Positions 32,915 through 42,094 are shown, numbered from the stretch's first letter. The stretch: DNA of 64,000 nucleotides from Aldehydirespirator sp965204415 (GCA_965204415.1 CBDBEL010000003.1:682001-746000); one strand, 5' to 3'. The notes: generated by a model not told the origin, from the letters alone. Numbers and translations: made by a program.

Positions 32915-34957
32915 GTGTCGTCGCAATCCATCAGAAACGTCGTCCTCGTCGGCCACAACGGCAACGGCAAGACCACCCTGGCCGAGGCGATGCTGTACCG
33001 GGCCGGTGTGGTGAGCCGCATGGGCCGTGTCGACGACGGCACCGCCCAGTGCGACCATGACCCCGAGGAGAAGGCCCGCCACCAGAGCTTGAGCCTGTCG
33101 GTGGCGTCGTTCGACTGGCACGACCACCGGATCAACATCATCGACACGCCGGGCTACACCGACTTCGTGGGCGAAGCGGTCAACGGCATGCACGCTGCCG
33201 ACCTGGCCGTGTTCGTGGTGGACGCCGTGTCGGGGGTTCAGGCCCAGGACCAGGTGATGTGGCGCCACGCCGAGCGGCTGGGCCTGCCCCGCATGGTGTT
33301 CGTCAACGGCCTCGACCGTGAACGCTCGTCGTTCGAGCGCACCTTCCAGTCCCTGCAGTCGCATTTCGGCGCCCATGTGGAGGCGGTGCAGCTCCCGCTT
33401 GGCGCGGAGGGCTCCTTCCACGGCATCGCCGACCTGGTCGGCGACGGCGCTCTCGACTACAGCAGCGGGCAGTCGGCGGCCGCTTCGGTCCCCGACGACC
33501 TGTCCGACGACGCGTCCGATGGCCACATCCAGCTGGTCGAGGGAGTCGTCGAGGGCGACGACGACCTTCTGGAGCAGTACCTGGAGGGTGTGGAGCCCAC
33601 CGAGGAGCAGTTGGAGCGCCTGATCCACGACGCCGTCGATCACCGCAGCGTGTTCCCGGTGCTTTGCGGCTCGGCGGCCAAGCCCATCGGCGTGGACCGC
33701 CTGCTCGACTTCATCTGCCGGGTGGGTCCGGCGCCGGGCGAGTCGGGCCCGGCCGCCGGCGTCCGCAGGGGGGAGCCGGTCGAGGTGGCCGTCGACGCGT
33801 CCGGCTCGCCGGTGGCTCTGGTGTTCAAGACCCGGATCGACGACTTCCTGGGCCAGATCTCGTTCATGAGGGTCCTCTCGGGCACCATCCGGGCCAACGA
33901 CACCCTGGTGAACAGCCGCACCGCCGACAAGGAGCGGCTCCACAACCTGATGTCGTTCACCGGCGCCGAGCATCATGCGGTGCCCCAGGCCGCGGCCGGC
34001 GACATCGTGGCCGCCACCAAGCTCGGAGATGTGCGCACCGGCGACACGCTGGCCGACGACACCGCGCTCAAGATGCCCATCACTCCGCCACCGACCCCGG
34101 TCTACGGCGTGGCCATCCACGCTTCGGCCCCGGCCCAGGAGGACAAGCTGGCCTCCGCGCTGCGCCGCTTCGCCACCGAGGACCCGAGCCTGGTGATCCG
34201 CCAGGACGCCACCACCCGCCAGACCGTGCTGTCGGGGGCCGGCGAGGCCCACATCCGGGTGGTGCGGGCCCGCCTCGATCGCATGGGGATCGATTTCGAG
34301 ATCGAGGACATGAAGATCGCGTACCTGGAGACGCTTCCCCGGCCCGCCGACGTGGAGGCCAAGCACAAGAAGCAGAGCGGCGGCCACGGGCAGTTCGCGG
34401 TGGCCATGGTCCGGTTCGAGCCCCTGGCGCGGGGCTCCGGCTACGAGTTCGACACCGAGGTGACCGGAGGCGCCATACCCCGGGGCCTGATCCCCGCCGT
34501 GGGAGCGGGCATAGAGGAGGCGATGTCCAACGGCGGGAGGCACGGCTTCCCGATGGTGGATCTGCGGGCGGTGTGCTACGACGGCAAGCACCACTCGGTG
34601 GACTCTTCGGAGATGAGCTTCAAGATCGCCGGCTCCCTGGCCCTCAAGCAGGCGGTGGAGCAGGTCGGCAGCGCGGTGCTGGAGCCGGTCAGCGAGGTCC
34701 ACGTCGAGGTTCCCGACACCTACCAGGGCGACGTGCTGGGCGACTTGAACTCCCGCCGGGGCCAGGTGTTCGGCACGGAGCCGGGCTCGGCCGCCGGCAC
34801 GAGCGTGATTCACGCCCATGTGCCGACGTCGGAGATCCTCAGCTACGTGATCGATCTGCGCTCGATGACCGGCGGCACCGGCACATTCAGCGCCGAGCAT
34901 CACGACTACCAGCCGCTGCCCCACGCCCTGCTGGCCAGAGTCATCGCCGCCGACTAA
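32915..34957 (+). CDS. EF-G-like GTPase (FusA2-type)
   Basis: 680 residues from a GTG at 32915. G1 is GHNGNGKTT (13-21), G3 is DTPG (77-80). The G4 position reads VNGLDRE where EF-G has NKxD, so the lysine is glycine; this may weaken nucleotide specificity. The switch I region lacks the RGITI block of EF-G. Domains II-V follow: the AKHKKQSGGHGQFA loop and the GSVD-like LDLRSMTGGTGTFSAEHHDYQPLP end are of the type seen in the EF-G-like family found beside canonical EF-G in actinobacteria. Role is not established; a tetracycline-protection or ribosome-stress function is possible. Confidence 0.9.
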   Translation: MSSQSIRNVVLVGHNGNGKTTLAEAMLYRAGVVSRMGRVDDGTAQCDHDPEEKARHQSLSLSVASFDWHDHRINIIDTPGYTDFVGEAVNGMHAADLAVFVVDAVSGVQAQDQVMWRHAERLGLPRMVFVNGLDRERSSFERTFQSLQSHFGAHVEAVQLPLGAEGSFHGIADLVGDGALDYSSGQSAAASVPDDLSDDASDGHIQLVEGVVEGDDDLLEQYLEGVEPTEEQLERLIHDAVDHRSVFPVLCGSAAKPIGVDRLLDFICRVGPAPGESGPAAGVRRGEPVEVAVDASGSPVALVFKTRIDDFLGQISFMRVLSGTIRANDTLVNSRTADKERLHNLMSFTGAEHHAVPQAAAGDIVAATKLGDVRTGDTLADDTALKMPITPPPTPVYGVAIHASAPAQEDKLASALRRFATEDPSLVIRQDATTRQTVLSGAGEAHIRVVRARLDRMGIDFEIEDMKIAYLETLPRPADVEAKHKKQSGGHGQFAVAMVRFEPLARGSGYEFDTEVTGGAIPRGLIPAVGAGIEEAMSNGGRHGFPMVDLRAVCYDGKHHSVDSSEMSFKIAGSLALKQAVEQVGSAVLEPVSEVHVEVPDTYQGDVLGDLNSRRGQVFGTEPGSAAGTSVIHAHVPTSEILSYVIDLRSMTGGTGTFSAEHHDYQPLPHALLARVIAAD

Positions 34958-35093
34958 GAGGCCGAGCGGATAGGCACGCGAATCCGGCCCATACGGCGCG
35001 AGGCCGTGGCCCGAGCGGCCCGTGAGCGCAGCGAACAAGAGCGGGAATGACACCGCTGCGACGCGACAGGCTCTCGCCTATCCGCGTGGCCTC
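34958..35093. repeat. long inverted repeat between EF-G-like gene and tRNA
   Basis: GAGGCCGAGCGGATAGGC (34958-34975) pairs with GCCTATCCGCGTGGCCTC (35076-35093), 16 of 18 positions. About 100 bases lie between; GAGGCCGAGCGG recurs as a direct repeat at 35095. It begins right at the EF-G-like stop codon. Structured RNA, miniature element or terminator; cannot be decided here. Confidence 0.5.
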
Positions 35094-35126
35094 TGAGGCC
35101 GAGCGGCAGCGGGCGGATGGGTCTAG

Positions 35127-35201
35127 CGCGCTCGAAGGGACTCGAACCCCCAACCTTCTGATCCGTAGTCAGATGCTCTATCCAAATTGAGCTACGAGCG
35201 C
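35127..35201 (-). tRNA. tRNA-Arg(ACG)
   Basis: A 75-nt cloverleaf on the minus strand. Acceptor stem GCGCTCG pairs with CGAGCGC, D arm GTAGCTCAATTTGGATAGAGC (in two parts), anticodon stem TCTGA/TCAGA with loop CTACGGA (anticodon ACG, read as ICG for CGN), and T arm GGTTCGAGTCC. CCA is not encoded. Confidence 0.95.
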
Positions 35202-35232
35202 TAGGGGAGCGCCAGTGTACTCCGCCGGGCCT

Positions 35233-35835
35233 CTAGGGCGATCGAAGTCCGGCCACGATGGCCTTGCGCTCGGACGGGCTCGGGGCGCGGCCCATGAAGA
35301 TCTCGAAGTAGGCCGCGGCCGGCTCGCCGTCGCTGTCGGCCGGCGTGTCGGCGCCCTCGCCCCATCCCATCTGCGTGCGGTAGAGGGTGAGGGCCCGGTA
35401 TTGCGTCATCGCCGGCCCGTGGCCCTCGGGTTCGATCATCCGCGCCAGCGCGGCCACGCGCTGCTCGTCGGCCGCCCTCAGTTTCTCGAGCACGGCGGGG
35501 TCGCGGCGGCTCCATTCCCTCACGGCCACGTCCAGTCGCGGGTCGAAGTCCGACCAGCCGAGCCAGAGCCGCGACAAGGCGATGTACCTGTCGATGAGCG
35601 TCCCCGGAGTGGCGGCCGCCCGCAGTATCGCCCTGGTGTTCCTGCCCTCCCAGGCCTCCAGCAGACATCCCAGCAGCGCGTCCCGGCTCTTGAAATGCCA
35701 GTAGAAGCTGCCTCTCGTCACGCCGAGCCTCTTGGCGATCGTCAGGATCTTGACGGCGGTCACGCCACTCTCCACAAGGGCCTCTAGGCCGGCTGTGATC
35801 CAGTCATCGGCGCCGAGGCGGCCGCCAGCAGCCAT
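35233..35835 (-). CDS. TetR-family transcriptional regulator
   Basis: 200 residues. The N-terminal HTH is clear: LGADDWITAGLEALVESG, then LTIAKRLGVTRGSFYWHFKSRDALL with the usual GSFYWHF recognition helix (about 36-52). The C-terminal ligand domain has no obvious family. It begins 15 bp from a perfect 16-bp palindrome (35850-35865), probably its own operator. It faces the tRNA-Arg and is divergent from the PAS-LuxR gene. The palindrome core ACATGTTCATGT recurs upstream of the coiled-coil paralogues at 50.6 and 51.4 kb, hinting at a regulon. Confidence 0.88.
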   Translation of the reverse strand: MAAGGRLGADDWITAGLEALVESGVTAVKILTIAKRLGVTRGSFYWHFKSRDALLGCLLEAWEGRNTRAILRAAATPGTLIDRYIALSRLWLGWSDFDPRLDVAVREWSRRDPAVLEKLRAADEQRVAALARMIEPEGHGPAMTQYRALTLYRTQMGWGEGADTPADSDGEPAAAYFEIFMGRAPSPSERKAIVAGLRSP

Positions 35836-35849
35836 ACGGGGATCGTATC

Positions 35850-35865
35850 TGACATGTTCATGTCA
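35850..35865. promoter_or_regulatory. TetR operator palindrome
   Basis: TGACATG-TT-CATGTCA, perfect. It lies 15 bp upstream of the TetR start, in the divergent gap. Confidence 0.65.
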
Positions 35866-36013
35866 TAGAGCCGCGGTGCGGTTCGCGCCCCGGCAGGATG
35901 ATCGCCCCCACCCGTCGGAGGTGCCCGGTGGTTGATCTAGAGTCATTCAATGACGCTCACCGCTCTACGCGGTCTCATACTGTCCCGCTTCGTGGTTTCG
36001 GGCGGCTGAGCTC

Positions 36014-36694
36014 GTGACCTCCGGCGACGTCTTCCGGCTGCTGGAATCGGCCCACGTCGGCGCCTACGCGGTGTCGCTGGACCAGACCATCGTGTCCTGG
36101 AACCAGGCCGCGCAGAGGGTCCTGGGATTCTCGCCGGAGCAGGTTCTCGGACGCCGGTGCTATGACGTGCTGGCCGGCATCGCGCCGGGCAGCATGGTGC
36201 CCGGGTGCCTGGAGGGCTGCCCGTCCATGCGCGCCCTGAAGGCGGGGGAGGTTCCCGGTGCGGTGGATGTGCGGATGCTGTGCGCGTCCGGCGAGCGCAA
36301 GCAGGTCTCGGTCACCCCGATGGTGGTTGCGGGCCGCGGCAACGACGCTCCCGTGCTCGTCCATGTGATCCATGACAGGTCCGCGAGCGAGTCCCCCGAG
36401 AAGGCCACTGACTCGGTTCGGGAGGGGCTGGTGCGGCGAGGAGCCGATGTCGTGTCGGATCACCCGGCCGCGGCGTCGGACTCCGTGCGAGGGTCCGAGC
36501 TGACCCCGAGAGAGCTGGAGGTGCTGCGCCTGGTGGCGCTGGGTCGCTCGACACCCGAGATCGCCGGGGAACTCGCCATCAGCTCGCACACGGTGCTCAA
36601 CCACATCCGCAACCTCCGCGGCAAGCTTGACGCCACCACCAAGCTGGAGGCGGTTGTGACCGCCATCCGCCTCGGACTCCTCGACTGGAGCTAG
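36014..36694 (+). CDS. PAS-LuxR regulator
   Basis: 226 residues from a GTG at 36014. N-terminal PAS domain (about 5-120: LESAHVGAYAVSLDQTIVSWN, shown in part; GFSPEQVLGRRCYDVL; several Cys residues around CYDVLAG, PGCLEGCP and LCASGERK). The C-terminal LuxR HTH has LTPRELEVLRLVALGRST and ISSHTVLNHIRNLRGKL. The CLEGCP pair resembles a heme or Fe-S sensing PAS. No receiver domain, so it is a one-component sensor. Neighbouring target unknown; the aminotransferase begins 86 bp downstream. Confidence 0.87.
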   Translation: MTSGDVFRLLESAHVGAYAVSLDQTIVSWNQAAQRVLGFSPEQVLGRRCYDVLAGIAPGSMVPGCLEGCPSMRALKAGEVPGAVDVRMLCASGERKQVSVTPMVVAGRGNDAPVLVHVIHDRSASESPEKATDSVREGLVRRGADVVSDHPAAASDSVRGSELTPRELEVLRLVALGRSTPEIAGELAISSHTVLNHIRNLRGKLDATTKLEAVVTAIRLGLLDWS

Positions 36695-36780
36695 CTCGGA
36701 TCACCCGCTCGTTCCCGCCGTCTAGCGCTTCCTGCGGAGAGTTCGGCTATACAGATGCGGTTGTCTAGAAGGGGGTCCCA

Positions 36781-37806
36781 GTGACCGGCAAGCCTGATCC
36801 GTTCAGCGTCCCGTTCGGGACCATCCTGTGCGACTGGATGACCACAGCACGAGCTGATGGCGGCCCCTACGTCTACCGCGGTTCGCCCGAGCCGTACGGG
36901 GACTTCACCATCAGCCCCGCCGCGCACGTGCTGCACTACGGCAGCGCCATCTTCGAAGGCCTCAAGGCCCACCGCCAGGACGACGGGTCGCTGGCCATAT
37001 TCCGGCTCGACAGACACGTTGAACGGATGGCCACCAGCGCAGCCCTGCTGAGACTGCCCCGCGTCGATCCGGACACGCTGCGGCAGATGGTCATCGACGT
37101 GGTGGAGGCCAACTCGGAGGAGGTCCCCGATCCCCCCGGCTCGCTGTACATTCGCCCGACCCTGGTGGGGACGGATCCCGACATCGGCGCGGCGGCTCGC
37201 CCGACTCGCAGCGCGCTGCTGTACGTGGTGAACAGCCCGGTCGGCGACTACTTCAAGGGCGGTGTGCGGCCGCTCACCCTGCTGCTGGAGACGTCGATCC
37301 CCCGCACGGTGCCACAGTTCGGCATGGTCAAGTGCGGTGCCAACTACGCGATGGCGCTGGGCGTCACGCTGGACTCGATGGCCGCCAACGAAGCCATCGA
37401 CCAGGTTCTGTTCGCCACCGGCGGCGACATCACCGAGACCGGTGCCGCGAACTTCTTCCTCGCCGACGACGAGCGGGTGATCACCCGGCGCCTGGACGAG
37501 TCATTCCTGCACGGCGTCACCCGGGCCTGCGTGATCGAGTTGGCCGAGCACCTCGGCTATGAGGTGGAGGAGCGCACGATCGGCCCCGACGAGTTGATCG
37601 ACTGGGCCGAGCGGGGCGAGGCCTTCCTGTCGGGCACCGCCGCAGTGCTGGCGCCGGTGGGCACCATCATCCGCGACAACATGACTCTCACCGTCGGTGA
37701 CGGCCAGCCCGGTCCCAACACGATGAGGCTGCGTCAAGCGCTGGTGGACATCCAGGTGGGGGCCGCACCGGACCCGTTCGGCTGGCGCACCCCAGTACAC
37801 GGCTGA
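36781..37806 (+). CDS. ilvE: branched-chain amino acid aminotransferase
   Basis: 341 residues from a GTG at 36781. Class IV PLP fold: HVLHYGSAIFEGLKAHR near the N-terminus, FRLDRHVERMATSAALL, YIRPTLVGTDP, the PLP lysine in GMVKCGANYAMAL, the TETGAANFF motif and FLSGTAAVLAPVG near the C-terminus. It transfers amino groups between glutamate and branched-chain 2-oxoacids. The layout (EGLKAY-like, TETGAANFF) matches BCAT rather than D-amino acid aminotransferase. It converges with the hybrid kinase gene, 42 bp away. Confidence 0.92.
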   Translation: MTGKPDPFSVPFGTILCDWMTTARADGGPYVYRGSPEPYGDFTISPAAHVLHYGSAIFEGLKAHRQDDGSLAIFRLDRHVERMATSAALLRLPRVDPDTLRQMVIDVVEANSEEVPDPPGSLYIRPTLVGTDPDIGAAARPTRSALLYVVNSPVGDYFKGGVRPLTLLLETSIPRTVPQFGMVKCGANYAMALGVTLDSMAANEAIDQVLFATGGDITETGAANFFLADDERVITRRLDESFLHGVTRACVIELAEHLGYEVEERTIGPDELIDWAERGEAFLSGTAAVLAPVGTIIRDNMTLTVGDGQPGPNTMRLRQALVDIQVGAAPDPFGWRTPVHG

Positions 37807-37848
37807 TCCGGTGCAGCGCGACGGGCTTGCACCTACCCGCGCCCGTTC

Positions 37849-40239
37849 TTAGGTTTGTCCGGTGGGCATCCGGTAGCCGACGCGGGGTTCGGTGAAGATG
37901 TAGTCGGGGCTGTCGGCGGAGTCGCCGAGTTTGCGGCGGAGCCGTTTGATGACGTCGCGTACCAGCCAGGGCTCTCCGACTCTTTCTGGGCCCCAGACGC
38001 GGTGCAGCAACACGTTGTGGGTCAGCACCCGCGGGGCGTGCGCGGCCAACTCGTAGAGCACGGCGTACTCGGTGGCGGTCAGCTCCACCGCCTCGCCGGC
38101 CACCGCGGCGCGCCGCAGGGCGTAGTCGATGCTCAGCGCGCCGGCCTGGTAGGGCGCCGACGGCTCGCCCTCGAGGGGCTCGAGGCGTCTGCGCAGCGCC
38201 GCTCTTATCCTCGCGGCCAGCTCAGTGGGCGAAAAGGGCTTCACGACGTAGTCGGCCGCGCCCATGTCGAAGGCCCTAGCGACGGTCTCGTCATGGCCGT
38301 ACGCGGACAAAAACACCACCGGTATGTCCGCGGTCCTGTGGATGTCGCTCATCACGTCGATGCCGTCGCGGTCCGGCAGCACCAGATCCAGCAGCACCAG
38401 ATGGGGCCTCTCCTGGGCCATGAGGCGATCGATGTCGGCGGGGTCGCCGGTCACGATGGGCGCATAGCCCGCCCTGGTGAGGGTGTCGCGGATGTACCTG
38501 AGCGCCTGGGGGTCGCCGTCCACCGCCAGAACCCGCACCTGGCGCTGCGCCGGGGCCCTCGACCCGCCCGGGCCCGCCACCGACGCGGCCGCCGGGGGCT
38601 CCGCCGCGGGCATCGTGAACGTGAACCGCGCCCCCAGCCCCGCACCGTCGCTGTCAGCCCATATACGACCCCCGTGGGCCTCCACGATGCCCCTGCAGAT
38701 AGCCAACCCCAAACCCGACCCCGCCAGGCCGGACCCTTCGGCGCCGGATGCGGCGGGGCCCGATGCGTCGTCTGCGCCGCGGGCCCGCGAGAACCGGCGG
38801 AACAGCTCCGGCATCAACTCCGCGGGGATGCCCCGGCCCTGGTCGGCGACCGACACCGCCACGTGGGGGCCGTCCTCGGCCGCGGCCACCACGATCGGCG
38901 ACCCCTCCGGCGAGTTCCCGGCCGCGTTGAACAGGAGGTTGCCCAGCACCTGCGCGATGCGCCGACGGTCGGCCATCACAAGCGGCAGATCCTCTGCCAA
39001 CTCCACGTTGAGGGGGTTGCCGGCGCCTCCGGCGATGAACCGGTTCTTGGCGTCCTGCACCAGCAGGCGCACATCGACGGGCTCGGGAACAACCGGCAGG
39101 GTGCCCGTGTTGATGCGGGCGACGTCGAGCAGGTCGCCGATCAGGTGCCGCATCTGATCGGACTGGTCGCGGATGATGCGCAGGAACTGCGTCAGCTCGG
39201 CGGGGTCGATCCCGTCGGCGGTCTCCAGCAGCGTGGCCACGGACCCCTTGACCGCCGCGAGGGGCGTGCGAAGCTCATGGCTCACCATGGCCAAGAAGTC
39301 CGCCCGCAGCCGCTCCTGTTCCTCCAGCGGCGCCATGTCCTGCAACGTCACCACGAAGGACACGAGCGCGTCCTCTTCGCTGGAGCGGATCGCGGTGGCG
39401 TTGAGCAGGGCGCTGACGCTGCGCCCGTCGGGGACCCTCAGCACGATCTCCTCGGCGCGGACCGTCTCCGACAGCGGCAACTCCTGAAGTGACACCTCCC
39501 GGCCGTCGGACCGCACGCAGGTCACCGCCTCGAGGAGGTCCTCCAGCTTCTGGTCGTCGTCACGCAGACCCTCCACGATGCGCGCGGCCTCGCGGTTGAA
39601 CGACACCGCCGCCCCGGTCGCGGCGTCGATGACGACGACGCCCACCGGCGAGGTGTTCACCAGCGTCTCCAGCTCGGCGCGGGCGCGCTGCTCGTCGCGG
39701 TGGCGGCGAGCGTTGGCGATGACCTGCGCCGCCTGGGAGGCGAACATCACCAGGGTCTCCTCGTCGGCGCGGGTGAACTCCTCGGCGCCGTCCTTGCCGC
39801 CGACGAACACCTGGCCCACCCGATCGCCCCGGTAGAACATCGGCGCCGCCAAGAAGCTGAACACCCCCACCGGCACCGGGATGCTGAACTCGGTGAAACC
39901 CAGCGACCTGACGTGCTCCGCCAGATCGGCCACCCTCAACGGCTCGGAGATCTCGGTCAACGACTCGAAGATCTCGTAGCGGTCCGGGGTGAGCGACAGC
40001 TGCTTGGCCTCCGCCGCGGTGAGCCCCGACGACAGGAAGTCCCGGACCTGACCCCCGTCGCCGAGAAGGGTCATCACCCCGTAGCGGGCGGCCGTCAGGT
40101 GTCGCGCCGAGTCGAGCACCCCTTGGAGCACCGTGTCGAAGTCCAGGCTCTCGTTGATGCGCAGGCTGGCCTCGCTCAGCCGCGTCAACCGCGCTTCGAG
40201 TGCCTCGAAGTCCCGGTCCCGCTGGTCTGGCTGGGTCAT
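37849..40239 (-). CDS. single-chain GAF-PAS-histidine kinase-receiver-winged helix protein
   Basis: 796 residues from the ATG at 40239. Domain order: GAF (about 20-185), PAS-like (190-305), HisKA with phospho-His H321 in SHELRTPL, HATPase (about 405-545: N434 and N438 in GNLLFNAAG, DQGRGIP, GSGLGLAI), receiver (about 568-680, acceptor D618 in LLDLVLPD, K667 in VVKPFS), and an OmpR-type winged helix (about 690-796: LTATEYAVLYELAAHAPRVL, shown in part; DVIKRLRRKLG; GYRMP). So kinase, receiver and DNA-binding output are one protein, with no separate response regulator. The GAF region shows no diagnostic cofactor motif. Targets unknown. It overlaps no gene; the lipoprotein hydrolase is 14 bp upstream on the same strand. 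Confidence 0.9.
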   Translation of the reverse strand: MTQPDQRDRDFEALEARLTRLSEASLRINESLDFDTVLQGVLDSARHLTAARYGVMTLLGDGGQVRDFLSSGLTAAEAKQLSLTPDRYEIFESLTEISEPLRVADLAEHVRSLGFTEFSIPVPVGVFSFLAAPMFYRGDRVGQVFVGGKDGAEEFTRADEETLVMFASQAAQVIANARRHRDEQRARAELETLVNTSPVGVVVIDAATGAAVSFNREAARIVEGLRDDDQKLEDLLEAVTCVRSDGREVSLQELPLSETVRAEEIVLRVPDGRSVSALLNATAIRSSEEDALVSFVVTLQDMAPLEEQERLRADFLAMVSHELRTPLAAVKGSVATLLETADGIDPAELTQFLRIIRDQSDQMRHLIGDLLDVARINTGTLPVVPEPVDVRLLVQDAKNRFIAGGAGNPLNVELAEDLPLVMADRRRIAQVLGNLLFNAAGNSPEGSPIVVAAAEDGPHVAVSVADQGRGIPAELMPELFRRFSRARGADDASGPAASGAEGSGLAGSGLGLAICRGIVEAHGGRIWADSDGAGLGARFTFTMPAAEPPAAASVAGPGGSRAPAQRQVRVLAVDGDPQALRYIRDTLTRAGYAPIVTGDPADIDRLMAQERPHLVLLDLVLPDRDGIDVMSDIHRTADIPVVFLSAYGHDETVARAFDMGAADYVVKPFSPTELAARIRAALRRRLEPLEGEPSAPYQAGALSIDYALRRAAVAGEAVELTATEYAVLYELAAHAPRVLTHNVLLHRVWGPERVGEPWLVRDVIKRLRRKLGDSADSPDYIFTEPRVGYRMPTGQT

Positions 40240-40253
40240 CGCAACTCCATCGT

Positions 40254-41975
40254 TCAGCCCAGAATCCAGGCAATCGGCTGAGGCTCGTCGGCGCAGGAGG
40301 TGTCGGGGGCTTGGTGCGGGTCCGACAGGAAGTCGTCGACGATGCTGTCGATGCAGTCGTCGGCGATCCAGATGCCGTGGTGGGTGCCGTCGCGCACCAC
40401 GAGCGTGGCGTTCGGCAGGTGCTGCGCGGCCCTTGCCGCGAACTCTGGAGGGGTGATCGGGTCGAAGCGTCCCGACAGCATCAGCACCGGCTTGTCGCTG
40501 GGCACCGGCTCGGCTGCCGCCGGCGGCGAGGCGGCAACGTCGATGAGGTCGCATACCTCCTCGATGCCGTCGCCGACGACCGCGGCCGCGAAGGCGCCCA
40601 TGTGCTGCGGCGGCGCCGAGTCGAAGGGGACGCTGTCGGCGCAGTTGGCCGCGAAGTAGGTGGCCTCGTGTTCGGAGCCGTAGATCAGCAGGCTGTACTC
40701 GACGGCCAGCAGGGCCAGGTACTCGCCGGTCTCGGTCATGCCTTCTGTCAGCCCGAACAGGACCAGCGGCAGCGGCTGGGTCAGCTCCGCGGCGTAGAGG
40801 AACTGGAACACGAGCCCGGCGAGCGAGTCGCCGTCGATCAGGACCTCCACCGGCTCGCCGAGGCTCGTCTCGTGGCTCTGGAAGCTCACGACGAGCGGCT
40901 CTGCGTTCAGTTCGGCGATGAGGCGGTGCAGCGTGTCGTCGAAGCTCCCGACCAGTGCTGTGCATCCGGCGTCGGCTGCGCAGGCGTCGTCGATCTCGTC
41001 GAGGGCCCGCTGCGCGGAGAGCGCCAGCGCCGGCGTGGGCTCGAGGTCCGGTGGGTAGACGCCGTCGAGCACCGCTCCGGCGAGGCCCGGGGGCGCATCT
41101 CGCAGGATCTCCAGCGCGATGGTGGTGCCGTAGCTCACCCCGTACACCGACCACTGGTCGAACCCGAGGGCCGCCATCACCTCCACCACGTCGGCGGCGT
41201 GGGCGGCGGTGTCGGTGTGGGCCAGCAGCGGCTCGCCGGCCAGCCGGTCGAAGCAGGCGCGGTAGGCCTCTACTTGGATCGAGCGGGCCTGCTCTTCGGC
41301 CGCCGGGAAGATCTCGGGCAGGGCGGCGGTGATCTCGGGGCAGTCAAAGTCGACCGACCCGAAGCCGGTGCCGCGCTGGTCGATGAACACCTGCGTATAG
41401 GGCCGGCGCGGGAAGTACTCGACCATGTCGGTGCTCGGCCCGCCCGGGCCGCCCTGCAGCACCGCCAGCGGCGGTCCCGCGTCGCCGGGCCGCGCCTCGC
41501 CGGCACCGGGCCACACCAGCAGGCTTATCTCGGTGCTGCCCAACTCGGCGCCGCCGCGGTCGACAGGCACAGTGGCGAGAGCGCAGGAGGCTCCGCTGGC
41601 GTAGGGCACACTGATCGGGCAGTCCACCGCGATGATCGGCGGATCGAACACCAACGCAGCGCCGCCATCGACAGCACCGCCGGAACCCGCGTCCGCGGCA
41701 TCCGAACCCGCAACGTCTGACCCTGCAGCATCGGCGCCGCCCCCGTCTGAGGACTCCCGCGGCGGCACCGTCTGCACGACCGCAGGATCAGCGGCCCGAT
41801 CAGCCCCGTCATCGTCGCCGCCGGAGCCTGCCGGCTCGCTCACAGCGCTAGGCGCGCCGGCACGCTCCGGCGAGCCCGACCCGCACGAGGACGCCACCAG
41901 CGCGGCGACCACGACGGCGCACAGTCCGACCCCTCTCTTCGTTGAGCGCGTCCGCAGGCCCATCTGCCGCATCAT
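40254..41975 (-). CDS. secreted alpha/beta-hydrolase lipoprotein (TAP/proline-iminopeptidase type)
   Basis: 573 residues. The signal peptide ends in VASSC with the lipidated Cys at 31 (start at 41975; ATG one codon later also possible), followed by a Ser/Ala/Gly/Asp-rich low-complexity linker. The hydrolase domain has VLQGGPGGPS (oxyanion region), RGTGFGSVDFDCPE, the nucleophile elbow YGVSYGTT, and near the C-terminus SGRFDPITPPEF and the catalytic His in DGTHHGIW. Tripeptidyl/prolyl-aminopeptidase-like members cleave N-terminal peptides outside the cell. It is the gene before the hybrid kinase, 14 bp away, and probably cotranscribed. Confidence 0.88.
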   Translation of the reverse strand: MMRQMGLRTRSTKRGVGLCAVVVAALVASSCGSGSPERAGAPSAVSEPAGSGGDDDGADRAADPAVVQTVPPRESSDGGGADAAGSDVAGSDAADAGSGGAVDGGAALVFDPPIIAVDCPISVPYASGASCALATVPVDRGGAELGSTEISLLVWPGAGEARPGDAGPPLAVLQGGPGGPSTDMVEYFPRRPYTQVFIDQRGTGFGSVDFDCPEITAALPEIFPAAEEQARSIQVEAYRACFDRLAGEPLLAHTDTAAHAADVVEVMAALGFDQWSVYGVSYGTTIALEILRDAPPGLAGAVLDGVYPPDLEPTPALALSAQRALDEIDDACAADAGCTALVGSFDDTLHRLIAELNAEPLVVSFQSHETSLGEPVEVLIDGDSLAGLVFQFLYAAELTQPLPLVLFGLTEGMTETGEYLALLAVEYSLLIYGSEHEATYFAANCADSVPFDSAPPQHMGAFAAAVVGDGIEEVCDLIDVAASPPAAAEPVPSDKPVLMLSGRFDPITPPEFAARAAQHLPNATLVVRDGTHHGIWIADDCIDSIVDDFLSDPHQAPDTSCADEPQPIAWILG

Positions 41976-41982
41976 ATGACAG

Positions 41983-41995
41983 AGACAAAATGTCT
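41983..41995. promoter_or_regulatory. small palindrome upstream of hydrolase gene
   Basis: AGACA-AAA-TGTCT, perfect, eight bases before the lipoprotein ATG. Candidate operator or part of the promoter; too short for certainty. Confidence 0.3.
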
Positions 41996-42094
41996 TTGCA
42001 TGCCGTCGGTATAGTCGCGCTCTTGGGACCGGCCGGGCATGCCCACAGTCATCCCGACGCCGCCCCGGCGCAGACCGTGACCCCTGAAGCCGTC

